Below are positions 10,602 to 23,061 of a DNA stretch of 64,000 nt, piece after piece; the first letter of the stretch is position 1; each line of letters begins with the position of its first letter. This stretch comes from Limonium bicolor. Lineage: Eukaryota > Streptophyta > Magnoliopsida > Caryophyllales > Plumbaginaceae. The notes below the pieces were generated by a model. That model was not told the DNA's origin, ran no database searches, and was given only the letters and a program-made list of their open reading frames with translations. Location: NCBI GenBank assembly GCA_023374045.1, contig CM041776.1, forward strand, positions 40,678,171-40,742,170. The letters are read 5' to 3'. Both the position numbers and the translations under genes were made by a program.

Positions 10602-11675
10602 ACCTGCAACAAGGCTTCCTCCTGTTCATTGGTTAAACTGTTAGATAATGACAGGCAAATCAGATGGAGGAACTAAGAAAGCATATTTAAGGTGACTAGG
10701 AAGAGGGTTAAGTTCAAGAGAAGGTGGTGAGTCCACAGAAGGAGCTAGTGTTTTGGAATTCGGTCCAGCGGTTCTTCTCGATTTTGTAGTTCTTCCTATA
10801 TGGCCTACCAGCAGCAAGCTGAAATGCTGCAGCAGAGACTTCAGAATCATCATGAACTGTTTCTATGGATTCTACCAAGCACTTCTCCAATGCATCCAGC
10901 TCCGTGGGACTGTAAGAATAGTCCTGCATCAAGGTATCAATACAATCTAAACTAAAACAAGCATGAACATCAGAAGGGTGGGTAGTAGCTTTGGTCATAT
11001 CAAATACAAGCTGCTCATCATGCAACCGAAGTATAATCTTCCCTCCTTCAACATCAATGAGGGTCCTTGCTGTACGCATGAATGGTCGACCTAAGATGCG
11101 GTACCACCTTGTCTTCCTCCATGTCTAAGATAACAAAATCAGCAGGGAAAGCAAAAGTACCAACCGAAACAATTAAATCCTTACCACCCCTTTAGGTAGG
11201 ATGATTGACCTATCGGCTAATTGCAGAGTAATTCGGGTAGGTTCACATTCTCCTAGACCAAGCTTCAAATATATTGAATAGGGCATTAAGTTATACTTGC
11301 ACCTAAGTCACATAAACCCTTACCACAATTCACATTACCTATCGCGCAAGGTATGACGGGGTACCTGGATCATCAAGCTTAGGTGGAAGCTTTGTGAAAG
11401 GACGGCTGAACGTTCTCGGTAAGCTGCACAGTATCTTTCTCCACTAAGGACCGTCTATTGGACAGGATGTCCTTCATGAACTTCGCATATATCGGCATCT
11501 GTTTTAATGCATCAGAAAAGGGAATGTTAATGGTTAGTTTCTTAAAGATACTTAAGAACTTACCAAACTGCTCATCCAGGTCTCTCTTTTTCAACCGGTT
11601 TGGAAAGGGCACTGATGCTAAATCAACTGTGCGGCGTGGAGGTGTGGAAGTCTTAGAAGTCTTACTAATAGCCAC
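10602..11675 (-). pseudogene. Athila protease region and flanking pol linker, frameshifted
   Basis: At 11675-11379 is the conserved pre-protease segment (SVPFPNRLKKRDLDEQFGKF...NIPFSDALKQMPIYAKFMK). The aspartic protease follows in another frame, with its active-site DLGA codons at 11298-11309 followed by SINLMPYSIY. The protease C-terminal part resumes at about 11079 (RTLIDVEGGKIILRLHDEQ) and runs to 10714, then breaks. At least three frame changes are needed to read the region through. The enzyme would release Gag and Pol products from the polyprotein. Confidence 0.85.
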
Positions 11676-11689
11676 CTCATTTTCAACCG

Positions 11690-13278
11690 GTTCCTCCTGA
11701 GAGCTCTTCGGTGTGGTTTCTTCATTTGCTTAACATTAGGAAGAGGAGCTTCAATTTCAGGAATCACCGGCTCAAGCTGTGTACCACTTCTCAATGTGAT
11801 GGCCTTGGCGTGCTCTCTGGTTCTGTTCTGATGACTGGGTAAAGAACCCAAAGGGCGCTGAGCTAACTGCTGTGATATCTGAGATATTTGAGTTTCGATG
11901 TTCCTATTGAATGTCCTTTGATCATTGTTGAAGGTCCTCTGCTCCTGATTGAAAACTTCTAGCTCATTAAATTTCTTGGTGTTGACAGTGATGAAATCAT
12001 TCATTCTGGCCAGAACTTCATCCATGCTAGAGGACGCACCAGCACCTGTATTCTGCACTTGCTGATTCTGCAGTGGCTGCTTCTGATAAGAGGAATTATA
12101 TTGCTGCTGAGGTCTCTGATTGTAATTGCTGTTACCACCAGCTTGGTAACGATTCTGTTGCTGATATCCTTGATTGTTTTGGTTGTTGTAGAAGGTCCCT
12201 TGCCTGTTTCCCAGATAATTTACCTCTTCGTTTTGCTGAGAAGTACACTGGCACATGTTGGAGCTTCTACCACAATACTCACACTGTGGGAAGGAATCGG
12301 TCACAACAGCGGCGCTTGACTGAGGTTTCATCATAGCACACATCTTCTCAAACTGCTTTGACATTGCTTCCATCTTGGCAGCTAGAAAGGTATTTGAATC
12401 TACTTCATAGACTCCAGCGGTTTTCTTCGGTGCAGCTTCTCCTGTTCTCGCACCTCCCCACTGATTGGATGCATTGGCAATGGTATCCAATAGTTCCTTG
12501 ATTCTAGCTATTGGTAGCTCCATGAGGCTTCCTCCTGCACAAGTGTCTACCAACAAACGACTTGAATGATCCAAATCTTTATAAAAGGACTGTAAAATTA
12601 CCTCCTCTCCCAAGCCATGGTGTGGTACTTGCGCACAATCCCTTTGAAACGCTCCCATGCCTCGATAATGTCTCTCCAGTGAACTGCTTAAAGTTGGTAT
12701 CTCTCCTCTCATCATCAGCATCCGAGAAGGAGGGAAATATTTTGCCAAGAATGCATTTGCTAACTCCGTCCAGGTGTAATACTGTTTGGTGTCAATGAGT
12801 TTAGCCATTCTGCAGCTCTGTCCCTCAGGGAGAATGGGAAGAGAGTCAATCTAGCAACCTCTGTGAAGCTGATGTAGAACAAGCTCCTACCAACCTCAGG
12901 AAAGTGGTGAGATGGACATTGGGATCTTCAGTGATTGTTCCGCTGAATTGAGGTGCATTCATGACCATAGTAACATAGTGCGTTTTGAACTGCCACTGCA
13001 CTCCTGCTGGTAACGCAGGAATTACTATTGGTGAGGTAAGCCCTTCAACGCTTGGGCGGGTGTAATCCCTCATGTGCCTCTCTGGATTCTCCATATTGGT
13101 TCTGAGGGGTTGTTTAGAATTTCTTCTTCAACAATTCCTTCTGTTGGTGAATCTTTTAGGAACACCTCCTGCTCAATTGGAGGATCCAGCACTAACCTCT
13201 TCCGAATCCTTCTTGTTACTCTTTCTATCTCTGTTCGATTTCGAATTCAGGGTCTCCTTCAGAACGAGTTTTGACCAT
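11690..13278 (-). pseudogene. Athila gag, frameshifted
   Basis: Would form the virus-like particle core. The likely start is the ATG at 13278-13276, giving MVKTRSEGDPEFEIEQR before an early stop; this matches the acidic start usual in Athila gag and lies about 120 bp from the PBS. Further conserved pieces are VTMVMNAPQFSGTITEDPNVHLTTFLRL (in two blocks near 12990-12900), ELANAFLAKYFPPSRM near 12750, and the SFYKDLDHSSRLLVD / AGGSLMELP block near 12570. The last piece (12808-11618) carries a Cys-rich CEYCGRSSNMCQC in place of a regular CCHC knuckle, then Gln/Asn-rich sequence. Several single-base shifts between 13280 and 12600 and again near 11700 disrupt the frame. Confidence 0.86.
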
Positions 13279-13400
13279 AAACCAAGATCAGATAACTGAT
13301 AGTAATGCAGTTTCAAAGAACAAAATAAAATGAAAAAAATAAAAGGAAAATAAATTAAATAAGATAAAAAAAAATAAAAATCAAACTAAGCAACCGTGCC

Positions 13401-13418
13401 TCCCCGGCAACGGCGCCA
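13401..13418 (-). other. Primer binding site, tRNA-Asp
   Basis: The plus strand reads tccccggcaacggcgcca, identical to the 3' end of plant tRNA-Asp including CCA; in element sense this is its complement TGGCGCCGTTGCCGGGGA. It sits 6 nt inside the 5' LTR edge at 13425, the position expected for the minus-strand primer. tRNA-Asp priming is characteristic of Athila. Confidence 0.95.
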
Positions 13419-14450
13419 TTAACTTGTTGGGTAAAAACCTAACGGCAAGAATACCGGTCGATTATAGCAAGTTTTCCTAGAAGTGTCCCTCCAGGTTATC
13501 GAATCCAGGGGAGGCAGCGTTTTAGTTTATTAATATTTAAGATCAAACAAAGTAAAATAACTCAAGTAACAGGGGGTTTTGTTTGTTTGAATTACTAAGT
13601 ACTGAAACAAACTGTAAATAAGAACAAGGGTAAAAATGCAAGAGCAACAGTGAGCAAAACAATGATGTTTTTGAATTAATGAGAAGGAAAATTCCGGTTT
13701 ACTATCCTCCAATTTCTTCGGTTCCTTTCTCAGTGTGTTTACCAAATTAGACTAAAATCCTAGAACAAATATTCACGTTCGGTCTCCCGCTCGGTGAATT
13801 CTAATTAACAACTAATAAATTTAACTCTCGTTAAATTTACTAATTGCTAACAGCCTTAAGAATAATCCAGTTTAATGATCAGTTAATATCCTAGAGGAAT
13901 TACCGTCTCTAAATTAACCGGTGTTGTTCCTGTTGTCTGTTATCTACCGCAGTTCTCACTTGTAAGCAGATAAACATAAAATCAAGTAATTGGCCAAATC
14001 ACAAGATTTATAAAGATAAATAAGGAACAACACTTTAATCTGTTAAAATGGTAAATCACAAAGATAATGGAACCTCAGAATTTGGATTACATAGCAAACC
14101 GAAATTTATGGAAACTACTCAGCCATGGAAATGAAATTACTACAACAATATGTGAATAACATTAAAGAAGATAAAGAAGAAGAAACTCTGTTTTAAGGTT
14201 TTGATGGAGTCTCTGTGCACAAACAACAGTTTCCTCTACTCAATCTTCACTTGTTGAAGTCCCAGCTGCTTGATGGAAAATGGTGATATGAATGATACGT
14301 GAAATGGATGGTGAATGGAGTTGAGGTATTTTTGCTTCTCTGCAGAATGTGTGGTGTATGAAAATGGTGATGGCTGGAACGTGAGAGATGAATGGAATGG
14401 AGTGTGGAGATTCTCTCAGGATGTGTGTTTGAATGAGAAGGAGAGAGCTC

Positions 14451-14459
14451 TATTTATAG
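14451..14459 (-). promoter_or_regulatory. LTR TATA box within an inverted repeat
   Basis: Sense CTATAAATA is centred in the palindrome GCTCTAT-AA/TT-ATAGAGC and followed in sense by a CT-rich leader (gagctctctccttctcattc). The 3' LTR keeps it at 3421-3429. It lies about 240 bp downstream, in sense, of the hairpin array. Confidence 0.65.
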
Positions 14460-14697
14460 AGCCTCTGTATTGATACGTAACAGCAGTTTATGGTGGTGGA
14501 GATGAGGTTGGAATTAGTGAGTGGAATGGTGGATGGTGTTGCTGGTTTTAGGGAAATAATTGGGTTTAGTGGGATTAGAAGATGGAAAGTAGTAGCAGTG
14601 CATGAGGTCTGGAAAGTGAGGACGTATGGATGGGCGGCGGTTTTAGAAAATATTCGTTTCTTCTTTTCGCGGCTACAGATCATCGCTTCCAGTATAT

Positions 14698-14949
14698 GGT
14701 CCGGGACTTGAGTTCTGTATGAAGTCCCGGACCATACCATTGAAACAGGTCGAAGGTTTGCTCTGATTTGTGGTCCGGGACTTAGGTTTGTATAAAGTCC
14801 CGGACCATGATGTTAAACAGTCGAGAGTCCTTTCCTTGTGTGGTCCGGGACTTAAGTTGTGTATAAAGTCCCGGACCATGCTTGAAATTCAGTCGAGATT
14901 GATGCCTCATAGTGGTCCGGGACTTAAGTTATGCAACAAGTCCCGGACC
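14698..14949 (+). repeat. Hairpin array C: four units in the Athila 5' LTR
   Basis: Hairpins at 14698-14733, 14772-14806, 14842-14877 and 14914-14949; period 70-74 bp. Arms GGTCCGGGACTT / AAGTCCCGGACC with variable 11-12 nt loops. Plus-strand spacers contain AACAGGTCGA and AGTCGAGA. The 3' LTR has one unit fewer. Confidence 0.92.
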
Positions 14950-15197
14950 ATGTCTGTATTTAGGTCGAGATTTAGTTTCTTGATTCCATTTAAGCTTGTT
15001 TGATTTGCCATGCATTCCATAAGTGATATGAGTGTGTTTCCTTTGAGATAAAAGCCTGAAAAAGCACACAAAAACCATAAAAGAAGATAATTGCAACAAA
15101 AACATAAAATTGCTCATAAGATAGGAATTTATCAGTCAATGGTAACAGATTAGGTATCGAAAGACCCTTTAGAAATAGATAAATTCCTGACTTATCA

Positions 15198-16145
15198 GTG
15201 TGCATCCCACGAGCTACTGGGGCTACACACGACTAATTGGTCGATATACATGCAGTTGATTATTATTCAAGCAACATTATCAAGTACAATAAACATACAA
15301 GATATCAAGCATGTACTAACATAACTCAAACAAATCGAACATCATAATGGAAGTTCATCGAGTAAGTGAGGTAGTTTTTCTTACTTCCATAGGCCTGAGA
15401 ATTTGTTTAGTTCTCGTGTTCGGCCTTAACTTATATAATGTCAACCGTTCTTTATTTAGAACCGTTCATACCTTTTCCAGTTCTTTATTATGTCGGGTTG
15501 TAAATAACCCTAGCAAGTGAGTGTGAACTCCAAAGCTTGAATAAACAATAATTGCATTCCATCTTATGTTAGCTTGGATATAAGTGATCCAACCGCACCA
15601 TGATTAATAAAATCTGAACCTTAAATTGTAATCCAAGGAAGCTGAGTCGGTTTATTGACTCAAGGCTACAAGTCCAAAGACAAGTCTCAAATGGAAGTCA
15701 GGTCTGATACAGATACCTACCTCCTAACCCAATACACGCGTGACTGGTACCGTTCTGGATTCTTCACCCCCCTAACCAATTAGTAGAAGTTTCATTGAAC
15801 CGTTCTTTGTCAGTTCAAATCTCTATCGGATATCAACTAACCAATATTAGGAAGTTATTCCATATTCTTACACCATTGTACATTGTTAGACATTTTTGTA
15901 TGTGGGAAACGTCTGTGAATCTCTAACCATTATTTTATGTTCCTTATGTGCGATGATTACTAATCGAAGTTAGAACACAAGCTCAAAGGAAAGTCGGGTT
16001 AGTACAATACGAAACACGAAGGGAAACGTAGTAAACCATTTTTATGCATTTATCTTGTTTAGCCATTGCATATAAACAAGTAGCACACAAATCAAGGTAA
16101 ACCTCGGTAGCAAGTAGATTACAAGAAAACCATATTGTACACCGG
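15198..16145 (-). repeat. Chromovirus-like LTR fragment
   Basis: Collinear similarity to the 36220-37430 and 45800-47040 LTR segments. Shared landmarks are acaCGACTAATTG, TGCAGTTGATTAT, the ACACGCGTG...CTTCACCCCCC passage and AGAAAACCATA...CACCGG. Orientation is minus. The LTR terminus (TGTAACACC) is absent because the Athila element abuts at 15197; the other end fades near 16145. Confidence 0.65.
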
Positions 16146-17546
16146 AAGGGGAAGCTCATCCAATTCGGATGTCATCCAGACTACGTCCTGTGGAAGGTGA
16201 TTTTTTTGGTATGAGAGGGGTCTATCGAAATGTGATCTGGCTAAAAAGTCTAAATCCTACTAATTACCATTCCGTAGAGGGTGAAAATCCATTATCCATG
16301 GCATCCTTCAAATACCTACTTTTATCGTCTATCTTTCCCAAAAAGCAAAAGGGGAATGCTAGTGAACACTGCACCCGCTCTCAATGGGCTCCACGCGGAC
16401 TTATGCCCTAAGGGGGGAATTGACTAGAGTCGCCACCTAGTTTGACCTAAGAATACTATGAAGGAAAGAGAAATGGTTCTAAGGACCGTTGGTTGACTCT
16501 GAAATTGTTGCCTATGGATAGGACTTATCTGGTCAATATAGGGATTCAGTGTGGGTTTGTACTGGGTTACACCCTTTGGAAGTGGCGACGACCACGACTT
16601 CGGATTGGTGCTCGAGGAAACCTCGGTCTCCAATTGTTGGGATTGTCTTCTGTTAAAACCTTAGTAAAGAGATTCATTTAAGAGCCAAGGATAGGATTAG
16701 GATGAGAAGAGAGAAAGGGAGTGGATGAGGCGAGCTTTTCTGCCAAGCTAGCGCTAAGAGGAAGAATTGGTGAATTCGGATGAGTATATAATAAAGATTT
16801 GGGAAAAGTCTGAGGTTGAGTGAATTGGCAAGACTTGAAGTTTGATGGTTTGAAGTTTATGGTAGCCGAAGAAGGTTTGAGTGTTATGAGAGGTATGAAG
16901 AACATCTCAAAATGGGAAAAGGGTTTTTCTATTGAAATGGGGTCTCACCCTAGATGGGCTGCCTACGTACTCAACTCCCTATTGAGATCAGACCTTACCT
17001 AGTTCACGATCACTGGGGTTTTGGGGTTTTGAAGGTGTTTGTGAAGCTAGAGTCTGTGAGATTTTGAGACACTAGAGTTCTAGGAGATGATTTGAGTCAA
17101 TTGGAATTTGGGAGATTTGAGATTTTTTAGAAGTTGAGAATTCAAGGTTTTAGAGAGTTTTTGGAATCCCAAGAGGTATGAAGTGGTTATGGTTTTTGGA
17201 ATGTTTCGGGATTTGGAACGGAGTGATGATATAGGCTGAATTGTTTGATTGTCAAAATTGTCTTTCTTTTATTTCGAAATTAAAATTTGTTTTGTTTTAA
17301 AAAGGGTGGTTAATCCCGAAGGATCACCCATGTACCCCTCGAACACGACACTTAATTAATGGTAAGTGCCGAGGCTCGAAAGATGGGGGGTTTAGAGAGA
17401 AACACCATGAATGTGATGCCCTCGGTCAAACCCTAATAATGTCTTTAACTCCCGAGTTTTAAAATGCTTGAAAATCGAAAACATTGAAATCGAATAGAAG
17501 GGAGTTAGGCCATTCTAAAACCCTGGCAACAACTAGAAAGGCAGCC
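16146..17546. repeat. Unclassified repeat, possibly Tat/Ogre-like LTR or UTR
   Basis: No protein recognised. Phrases such as GAGTCGCCACCTAG (near 16430) and GGGCTGCCTACGTA (near 16957) resemble text I associate with LTRs or UTRs of plant Tat/Ogre-type Ty3 elements, but this rests on recall and is weak. Two AT-flanked open frames at 16169 and 16493 have no domain. The sequence resumes after the solo LTR at 18978. Confidence 0.35.
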
Positions 17547-18977
17547 TAATAAGTGCGGAATTTATCTATATTTCTACGCTTCATGTGATTAATATTTTAT
17601 TGATTTATATGAAAATTCCTTACTTATAAGTTATTTTATGTTATATGCAAAGAACTTCCCTTACTTGTGGCTTCATGTTAAAACAAGTAAAAATACTGAA
17701 GAAGAGGATCTAGATATATGTGCCAAGACCTTAACGATCAAGACGGGACCAAACAGGAGCAAAAACAGCCTTTCTAACGCATTTTAGGGTGTGTCCGGAC
17801 ATGTGTCCAGACATGTATGTCCGACCAACCATGAGGACAACTTTCTGCCAAGTTTTAGGTGTGGTTCGGGTATGTGTACCGATTTGTAAACCCAGACCGC
17901 ACCCGAAGAGGGGTTACTGCCTAAATTCATTCCTGGTCCGGGTATGTGTCCGGGTTTACAAACCCAGACCAGGCCAATGGTGTCGCGCAGCTTATTTTTG
18001 TGAGGCGTCCGGACTTACAAACCTGGACGTAAGTCCAGACAGGGTAAAAGAGGCACATCGTTTTGATAAAGGAAGGTGGCCGTTTATATATATGTTGGTT
18101 ATCAGCCGATGGAGATAGACGTTATGACAGAGAAAAGGACAACCCTAGCCGCATAGAAGGAAGGAGAATAACAGTTCATGTTAGATTGGAGATAGCAGAG
18201 CAGACTGGGATTACGACATCAGATTTCTTTTACATATTTGATGGATTTCTCTCTATCTACTATTTTTGTTTTTGAATTTATCATGTTAGAGTAGCCGTTT
18301 TAGATTTCGGTTTGCTATGTAATCTGAATTCAACGTTCCATTATCTTTGTGAGTTTACCAGTTTTAATCAGATGAACATTTTATTCTTTTATATATTAAT
18401 TCTCTGATGGTCTGGTCAATTAGAGATTACTAGTTTGTCTGCTTACAAGTGAGAACTGCGGCATTCAATAGACTACAGGAACAAAACCATTTAATTTGAA
18501 GACGGAAATTCCTCTAAAATATTAACTGAATATCTAACTAGGTCATGCTTAAAGCTGTTAGCAATTAGGAAATTTATAACGAGAGTTAGGGTTTGGTAAT
18601 TGTTAATTAGATTTCACCGAGCGGGAGACCGGACGTGAAATAATCTGATCTAGGATTTTAATCTAGAATTTGGTAAACACATTGAGAAGGGAACCTAGAA
18701 TTAGGAGGAGTAGTAAACCGGATTTCTCCCATAATTATTAAGAAAACCAACACTTTCTTTTCAGCAGTTATTGTTATTGTTTATTTTACTTTTAGGAATA
18801 CAATTTCATCAATCAAACCCTCGGATTTCCTGTTTTCTGATTTCATTAATTTAATAGTTGTTTTAGATTAAGATTAGACTAGACACTGCCTCCTTAGTTC
18901 GAAAACCTAGAGAATACTTTCTAGGAAAACTTGTTACAAAGACCGGTACACTTGCCGAATTAGGTTTAACCCCAACA
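17547..18977 (+). repeat. Solo Athila-like LTR, plus strand
   Basis: The start TAATAAGTGCGGAATTTATC aligns with the Athila sense LTR start TGATAAGTCAGGAATTTATC, with the TG altered to TA. The end ...GGTTTAACCCCAACA aligns with the Athila LTR end. Inside, a hairpin array (17791-18040), a TATA-like tract (tttatatatatg near 18084) and the ACCGAGCGGGAGACCGGACGTG block occur in the same order as in the Athila LTR. Flanks cagcc (17542-17546) and catcc (18978-18982) differ at one base, consistent with an old 5-bp target duplication. No internal region is attached, so it is a solo LTR from LTR-LTR recombination. Confidence 0.82.
17791..18040 (+). repeat. Hairpin array H: four diverged units in the solo LTR
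   Basis: Unit 1 around 17795-17825 (CGGACAT ... ATGTCCG), unit 2 about 17863-17898 (GGTTCGGGT ... ACCCAGACC), unit 3 17935-17970 (GGTCCGGGT ... ACCCAGACC), unit 4 18007-18040 (GTCCGGACTT ... AAGTCCAGAC). Period about 72 bp, the same as in the other arrays, although stems have diverged and use G-T pairs. Confidence 0.75.
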
Positions 18978-20396
18978 CATCCCTACACCTCGCTTGTAAA
19001 AAAATCTAGGCTACAATTAGGGGAGCTTTGTCACCCTAATGCCCCGCCTAAAGAAATCCAGACTGTGACAAGGGATGTTACTGCTCCAGTGTCCCATCTC
19101 AAATTTTTATTTGGAAAGGCAGACAAGTGATGTCTAACCAGGAAGGAAATGCTATTGAAGGTGGTAAACATTCCATAGTCCCCCGAAAACAGTTTCTTTT
19201 TAAGTTTGAAAACTTTTGAAGTTGTTCGGAATTCTCAGTAAAGAAACACTGATTTTAAGAAATGTTTCAGGAGAAAACTTTTGTATATGTTAGATGAACT
19301 TTCTGCAAATGTGTGAATAACTTTTTGCATATGTGAGAAGAACTTTCTGCATGTATGAGAAGAGTTTTCTGTGATGTGAGAAGTTTTTCCTTTAAAATAA
19401 ATTTCACAAAATGGTTTCTTTAAATTTGAAAATCTTGATAAATCTAATATAGAAAGAGCTGTTTAAAATTTGAAATAAGGATTGTTTTTACTTTTAAAAT
19501 TAATCTTGAAGTTTGATTTTGGAATAAGAATTGAATTTGAAGGATTATTGGACCGGATTTACAATGTGGGCTGAAATTTCATTGAATATGGACTGAAATT
19601 GGATTAAATGTTTATTTTTCAGTTTCAGGTCGGGTTTGGATTTCAAGTCGGGTCTCAATATAGGCTTGGGCCTCAGAATGGGCTTGGTCCTCGGAACGGG
19701 ATTGGGCCTCGGAATGGGCTTGGGCCTCGGGTCAGGTTTGGGCCTATAGGATGAAATATGCCAGATTGCGCTTGAAAGTGTAGTTTTAGGTTGACTTTGA
19801 GTGGGTTTAAAACTGATAGTGAGTGTGGTTTTTGACTGATTTGTGGTTCTGGGCTTAGGGGCTAAAATGGGCCAGATTGGTCCTTATTGTTGGGATGAAA
19901 TGGGCCTCAAAAAATGGGACAGAAATGGGTCTTGTTGTTGGACCGATTGGGCCTCTGTAATGGGTCGAGGTGGGCCTCTATAATGGGCCAGAAATTGGTC
20001 TTGTGGTTGGCTGAACTGGGCCTCAGGAATGGGCCAAGAAGGGCTTTGGGGCGGATCGGAAATGGGCCTTAAAAATGGGTTAAGAAGTGGGTTGTTATTG
20101 GGCTGATTTAGGCCTCATTTTAGACTGAAATTGTGAGTTTAATTTTTTGACAGATTTTGAAGATTTTATTTTTTGGATTTTTGAAACTAGATAATTGATT
20201 GTGAATTCATTATGATAATTAGGGATTGTTTGAAGAACTTTTATGATAGCGGAAGAGTGTTTCTCACTTGAGTTGTCTAGGACCCGTCATGTATGGAGAA
20301 TACTTTAGAAATTCTAAAGCTTTTCTAAGTATGGTGGCCTATGGGTTATCTAGGGCGTCCTATGTCTTGGGCCTCTATATTGGGCTGGGCCCAACA
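18978..20396. repeat. Unclassified repeat with GGGCCT-rich degenerate tandem tract
   Basis: Continuation of the sequence interrupted by the solo LTR. At about 19640-20110 there is a degenerate tandem repeat of GGGCTTGGGCCTCGGAATG-like units of varying length. It ends near ...GGGCTGGGCCCAACA (20383-20397). No coding evidence. Confidence 0.4.
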
Positions 20397-23061
20397 ATTG
20401 CCAAGCTAATCTATACAATATATAGCACATGGTAGCAAGTAATCATAAAATGAGACTGAAAATAAACAACCAGGTAAACATGACATGAATAGAAATCACA
20501 GTTTTAGGTATACACATTTGTTTCCTTCTTCATTTTATAAAGCTTTAGGTTAATCAGAATTTGAGTCTATCGCTAAATAAGTAGAAAAATCACGGTGTTC
20601 TGGTTCCCAAGTTGCCTTAAACAAACCAAATTACGTGAATCTAATACTGATAGCCGGAGATGTTAATTAAGCATGTGGTTCCTAAAAAAAGCCTAACCTG
20701 ACCGTTTCTTTCCTTTTATTTTTATCAGGTGAGCAAGAACAATATCAACCCAGTTCTAAATTCTATACCAAACTCAAAAACTAAGAAGGAAAAGTGTATG
20801 AGCATGAATACACTAACTATCTCTTTGTCAAACTGAATCAATATCTAAACCAATGAAACAGGGAACACATGTATTCACGTTGATTCAGTCATTAGCCAAC
20901 ACCAGCGTTCATGCGGTAAAACTAGGAAACAAAGAATATGATTGATAATACAAAAGAACATCCATTCATGGTCACGTATTAAGCCAGGAAGATTAACGAA
21001 ATTCTTGGGCTGAGATGATATACCGGAAAAGAAGATGAACACCTCCTGAGTGTTTTTGCTTGGAGAAGAACAAACCCAAAACCTCTTACCAAGGTGACCG
21101 ATAGTGCCTTCAACAGAATGGGTCAACAATCCAAAGCATTTAAGAACAAACAACACAGGCAGCCTCACCTAAAGATAGATCCAAGCCAGGTGTCCTGAGA
21201 ACTAAACAAAGTTCTAAGTTCATTCTTTAGCCAGAGCATAGACTTAAACACAAACACATTAAACACCAGCTACTATAATTTGTCATCCATTTCAGAGAAA
21301 ATAACTCAGATTATACAAACTTGAATTGTCACGAAACGAGCAGAGCAATTGACAACTTAAAGGCGAGGAATCAGAAACGTGCAACTATTGAACCAAATCA
21401 TCTGAGGCACTTAAACACAATATGATTAGATAACATCATAAAATAATCGAGTGAGGTTAAATACTGAAGTGAAGATATCAGAAGTGTCCTGCAATAAAAA
21501 TGATGAAACACAACAAGAACATAACAAAAACACCAGTATTGATTAGATTACAAAAATATATAATCGGATTGATGAAGTAGAAACAAGAATGGCACGGCTG
21601 CTCGCGCCCTCAAGACGAACATAACCAGAACTTCTTACAGAGGCAGTAGACTCTAATTTCAATGGATCAAATCAATGAACCAAAATATAACTGATGACAG
21701 ACACATGTGGCTTCGGTCATGGTCAGATTCAGACTACCAAGGCTTAGTTCAAGCCAAAATTCAAAGTGAAACCGATTATACTAGACAGAGGTGAATGGAA
21801 TCACAGCAGTACATTATTTAAGAAAATCCCACTCATCGACATGGAATAAACCTCCACAGATGAACTTCAAACGACAGTAAAAGCACTGGGAACTTAATTC
21901 CCAAATCTGCAATTTGGTATCATTCGACCCTTTGAACCGAAAACCCATGGTGAATCAGGTGTTCATGGGTGTGTGAGTGTAATCAAACTAGAATGAGAAA
22001 GGAGAAGAAATCATTAAACGGTTAGATATAGAACAAACGACAAAGGAGAACAATTGAGATACAAGAAGAGGTGCATTACATGGCACTGGCACGGGGCAAA
22101 TCCCTTCGAAGCCATAATCTCAATCAAACCATCCCCTTTATCGGGTTCATCGGCGAGCAATAATCAGAAAAATTATGAGGAGAAAACAGAAATTTTAGAA
22201 ATATAAACTTATGAATCCAGAGTTCCATGATGGACTTGATATTCATTGAGAGTGTGAAAAATCAACTATGTCCAAGTTAGGGTTTTGGAAAATTTCTGCT
22301 GGGATCACTGTGTTTCCCTAATCAGCCACCGTTAGATTCGACTTCTTTGGTAGAGTGAATGCATGGAAGAAGGCGGGGGAAATATGAAACATGAAAGTGA
22401 GGAAGGAGGAAATCTGAGATGAGATTCACGATTCTGGCAATGAAAGGAGTCTACCGTGGCGGGGATGGTTGGACTTTTGTGAAGTTCGAGGATCGATTTC
22501 GATGGTGGTGTTTGCTACTACTGTTGGTGATTTTGTAGATGGATAGAAGATCGTTGGGAGTGGGTTATTCTCTAAAAATCATCCTTTATCTTGTGTCAAA
22601 ATTTCATGACATTTTAAATTGGGTATTTTCCAAAGGAGAGTGAAAATTTCAAGAATGTGTGAACTTTAATCTTTTTGAAATTTTGGGTTAACTTTTCTAA
22701 TAAACATTTTCAGGTTTATAACTGTGTGTAGTCAGGTTAATCATGTGCAAATTTAATTTTAATCTTTGGTGACCTTTGCTTTCTATTTTGAGGATATTTC
22801 ATGTGTTAATTATTAAGGAAGTTAGCTTATAATATGAATTAAAAGCTATATTTCTAGAATAAAAATTATTAGAAAATTATGAAATGCCTTTTATAATGAC
22901 TAGGTGTTTGAAGTGTTTTTATATGATTAACAAGCCACATGAAAATTGAAAGTACCGAGAGTGTCCTCGGAAAATCCCGCCTTTGTGCATTTTGACCATT
23001 TTGCCCTTACCTTTGCATTTGTGCACTAGGGCCCTTCCATAGGGTAAAAATTTGGGCATAA
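20397..23061. repeat. Unclassified sequence, possible minus-strand LTR
   Basis: No protein recognised. The right edge reads ...AATTTGGGCATAACA at 23061, which in reverse would begin TGTTATGCCC, an LTR-like terminus. Around 22200-22600 the reverse strand is leader-like (CT-rich with exon-like text). No partner LTR, PBS or PPT was found, so the call is tentative. Confidence 0.3.

Larger units (their letters stand above)
2368..15197 (-). mobile_element. Athila-type Ty3/gypsy LTR retrotransposon, about 12.8 kb
   Basis: Two LTRs of about 1.75 kb in the same orientation flank gag, protease, RT-RNase H, integrase and an ORF3, all on the minus strand. The order protease, RT, RNase H, integrase is that of Ty3/gypsy. 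An 18-nt PBS matches plant tRNA-Asp exactly, and the PPT reads AAGTGTGGGGATGT in sense; both are typical of Athila. Gag and pol carry several frameshifts and stops, so this copy should not be autonomous, but ORF3 is intact. The outer 7 bases of the 3' LTR (TGTTGGG on the plus strand) are missing and no 5-bp target duplication is found: the right flank is gtgtg, the left flank is different. An insertion followed by loss at the left edge is the simplest reading. Confidence 0.92.
13425..15197 (-). repeat. 5' LTR of the Athila-type element
   Basis: Plus-strand limits TGTTGGGTAAAAACC... and ...GACTTATCA give TG...CA ends. It matches 2368-4103 throughout. In sense it holds the hairpin array (14949 down to 14698), then a TATA box, then the transcribed part. 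Scattered 1-2 nt indels separate the two LTRs, so the insertion is not very recent unless sequence error contributes. Confidence 0.92.
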
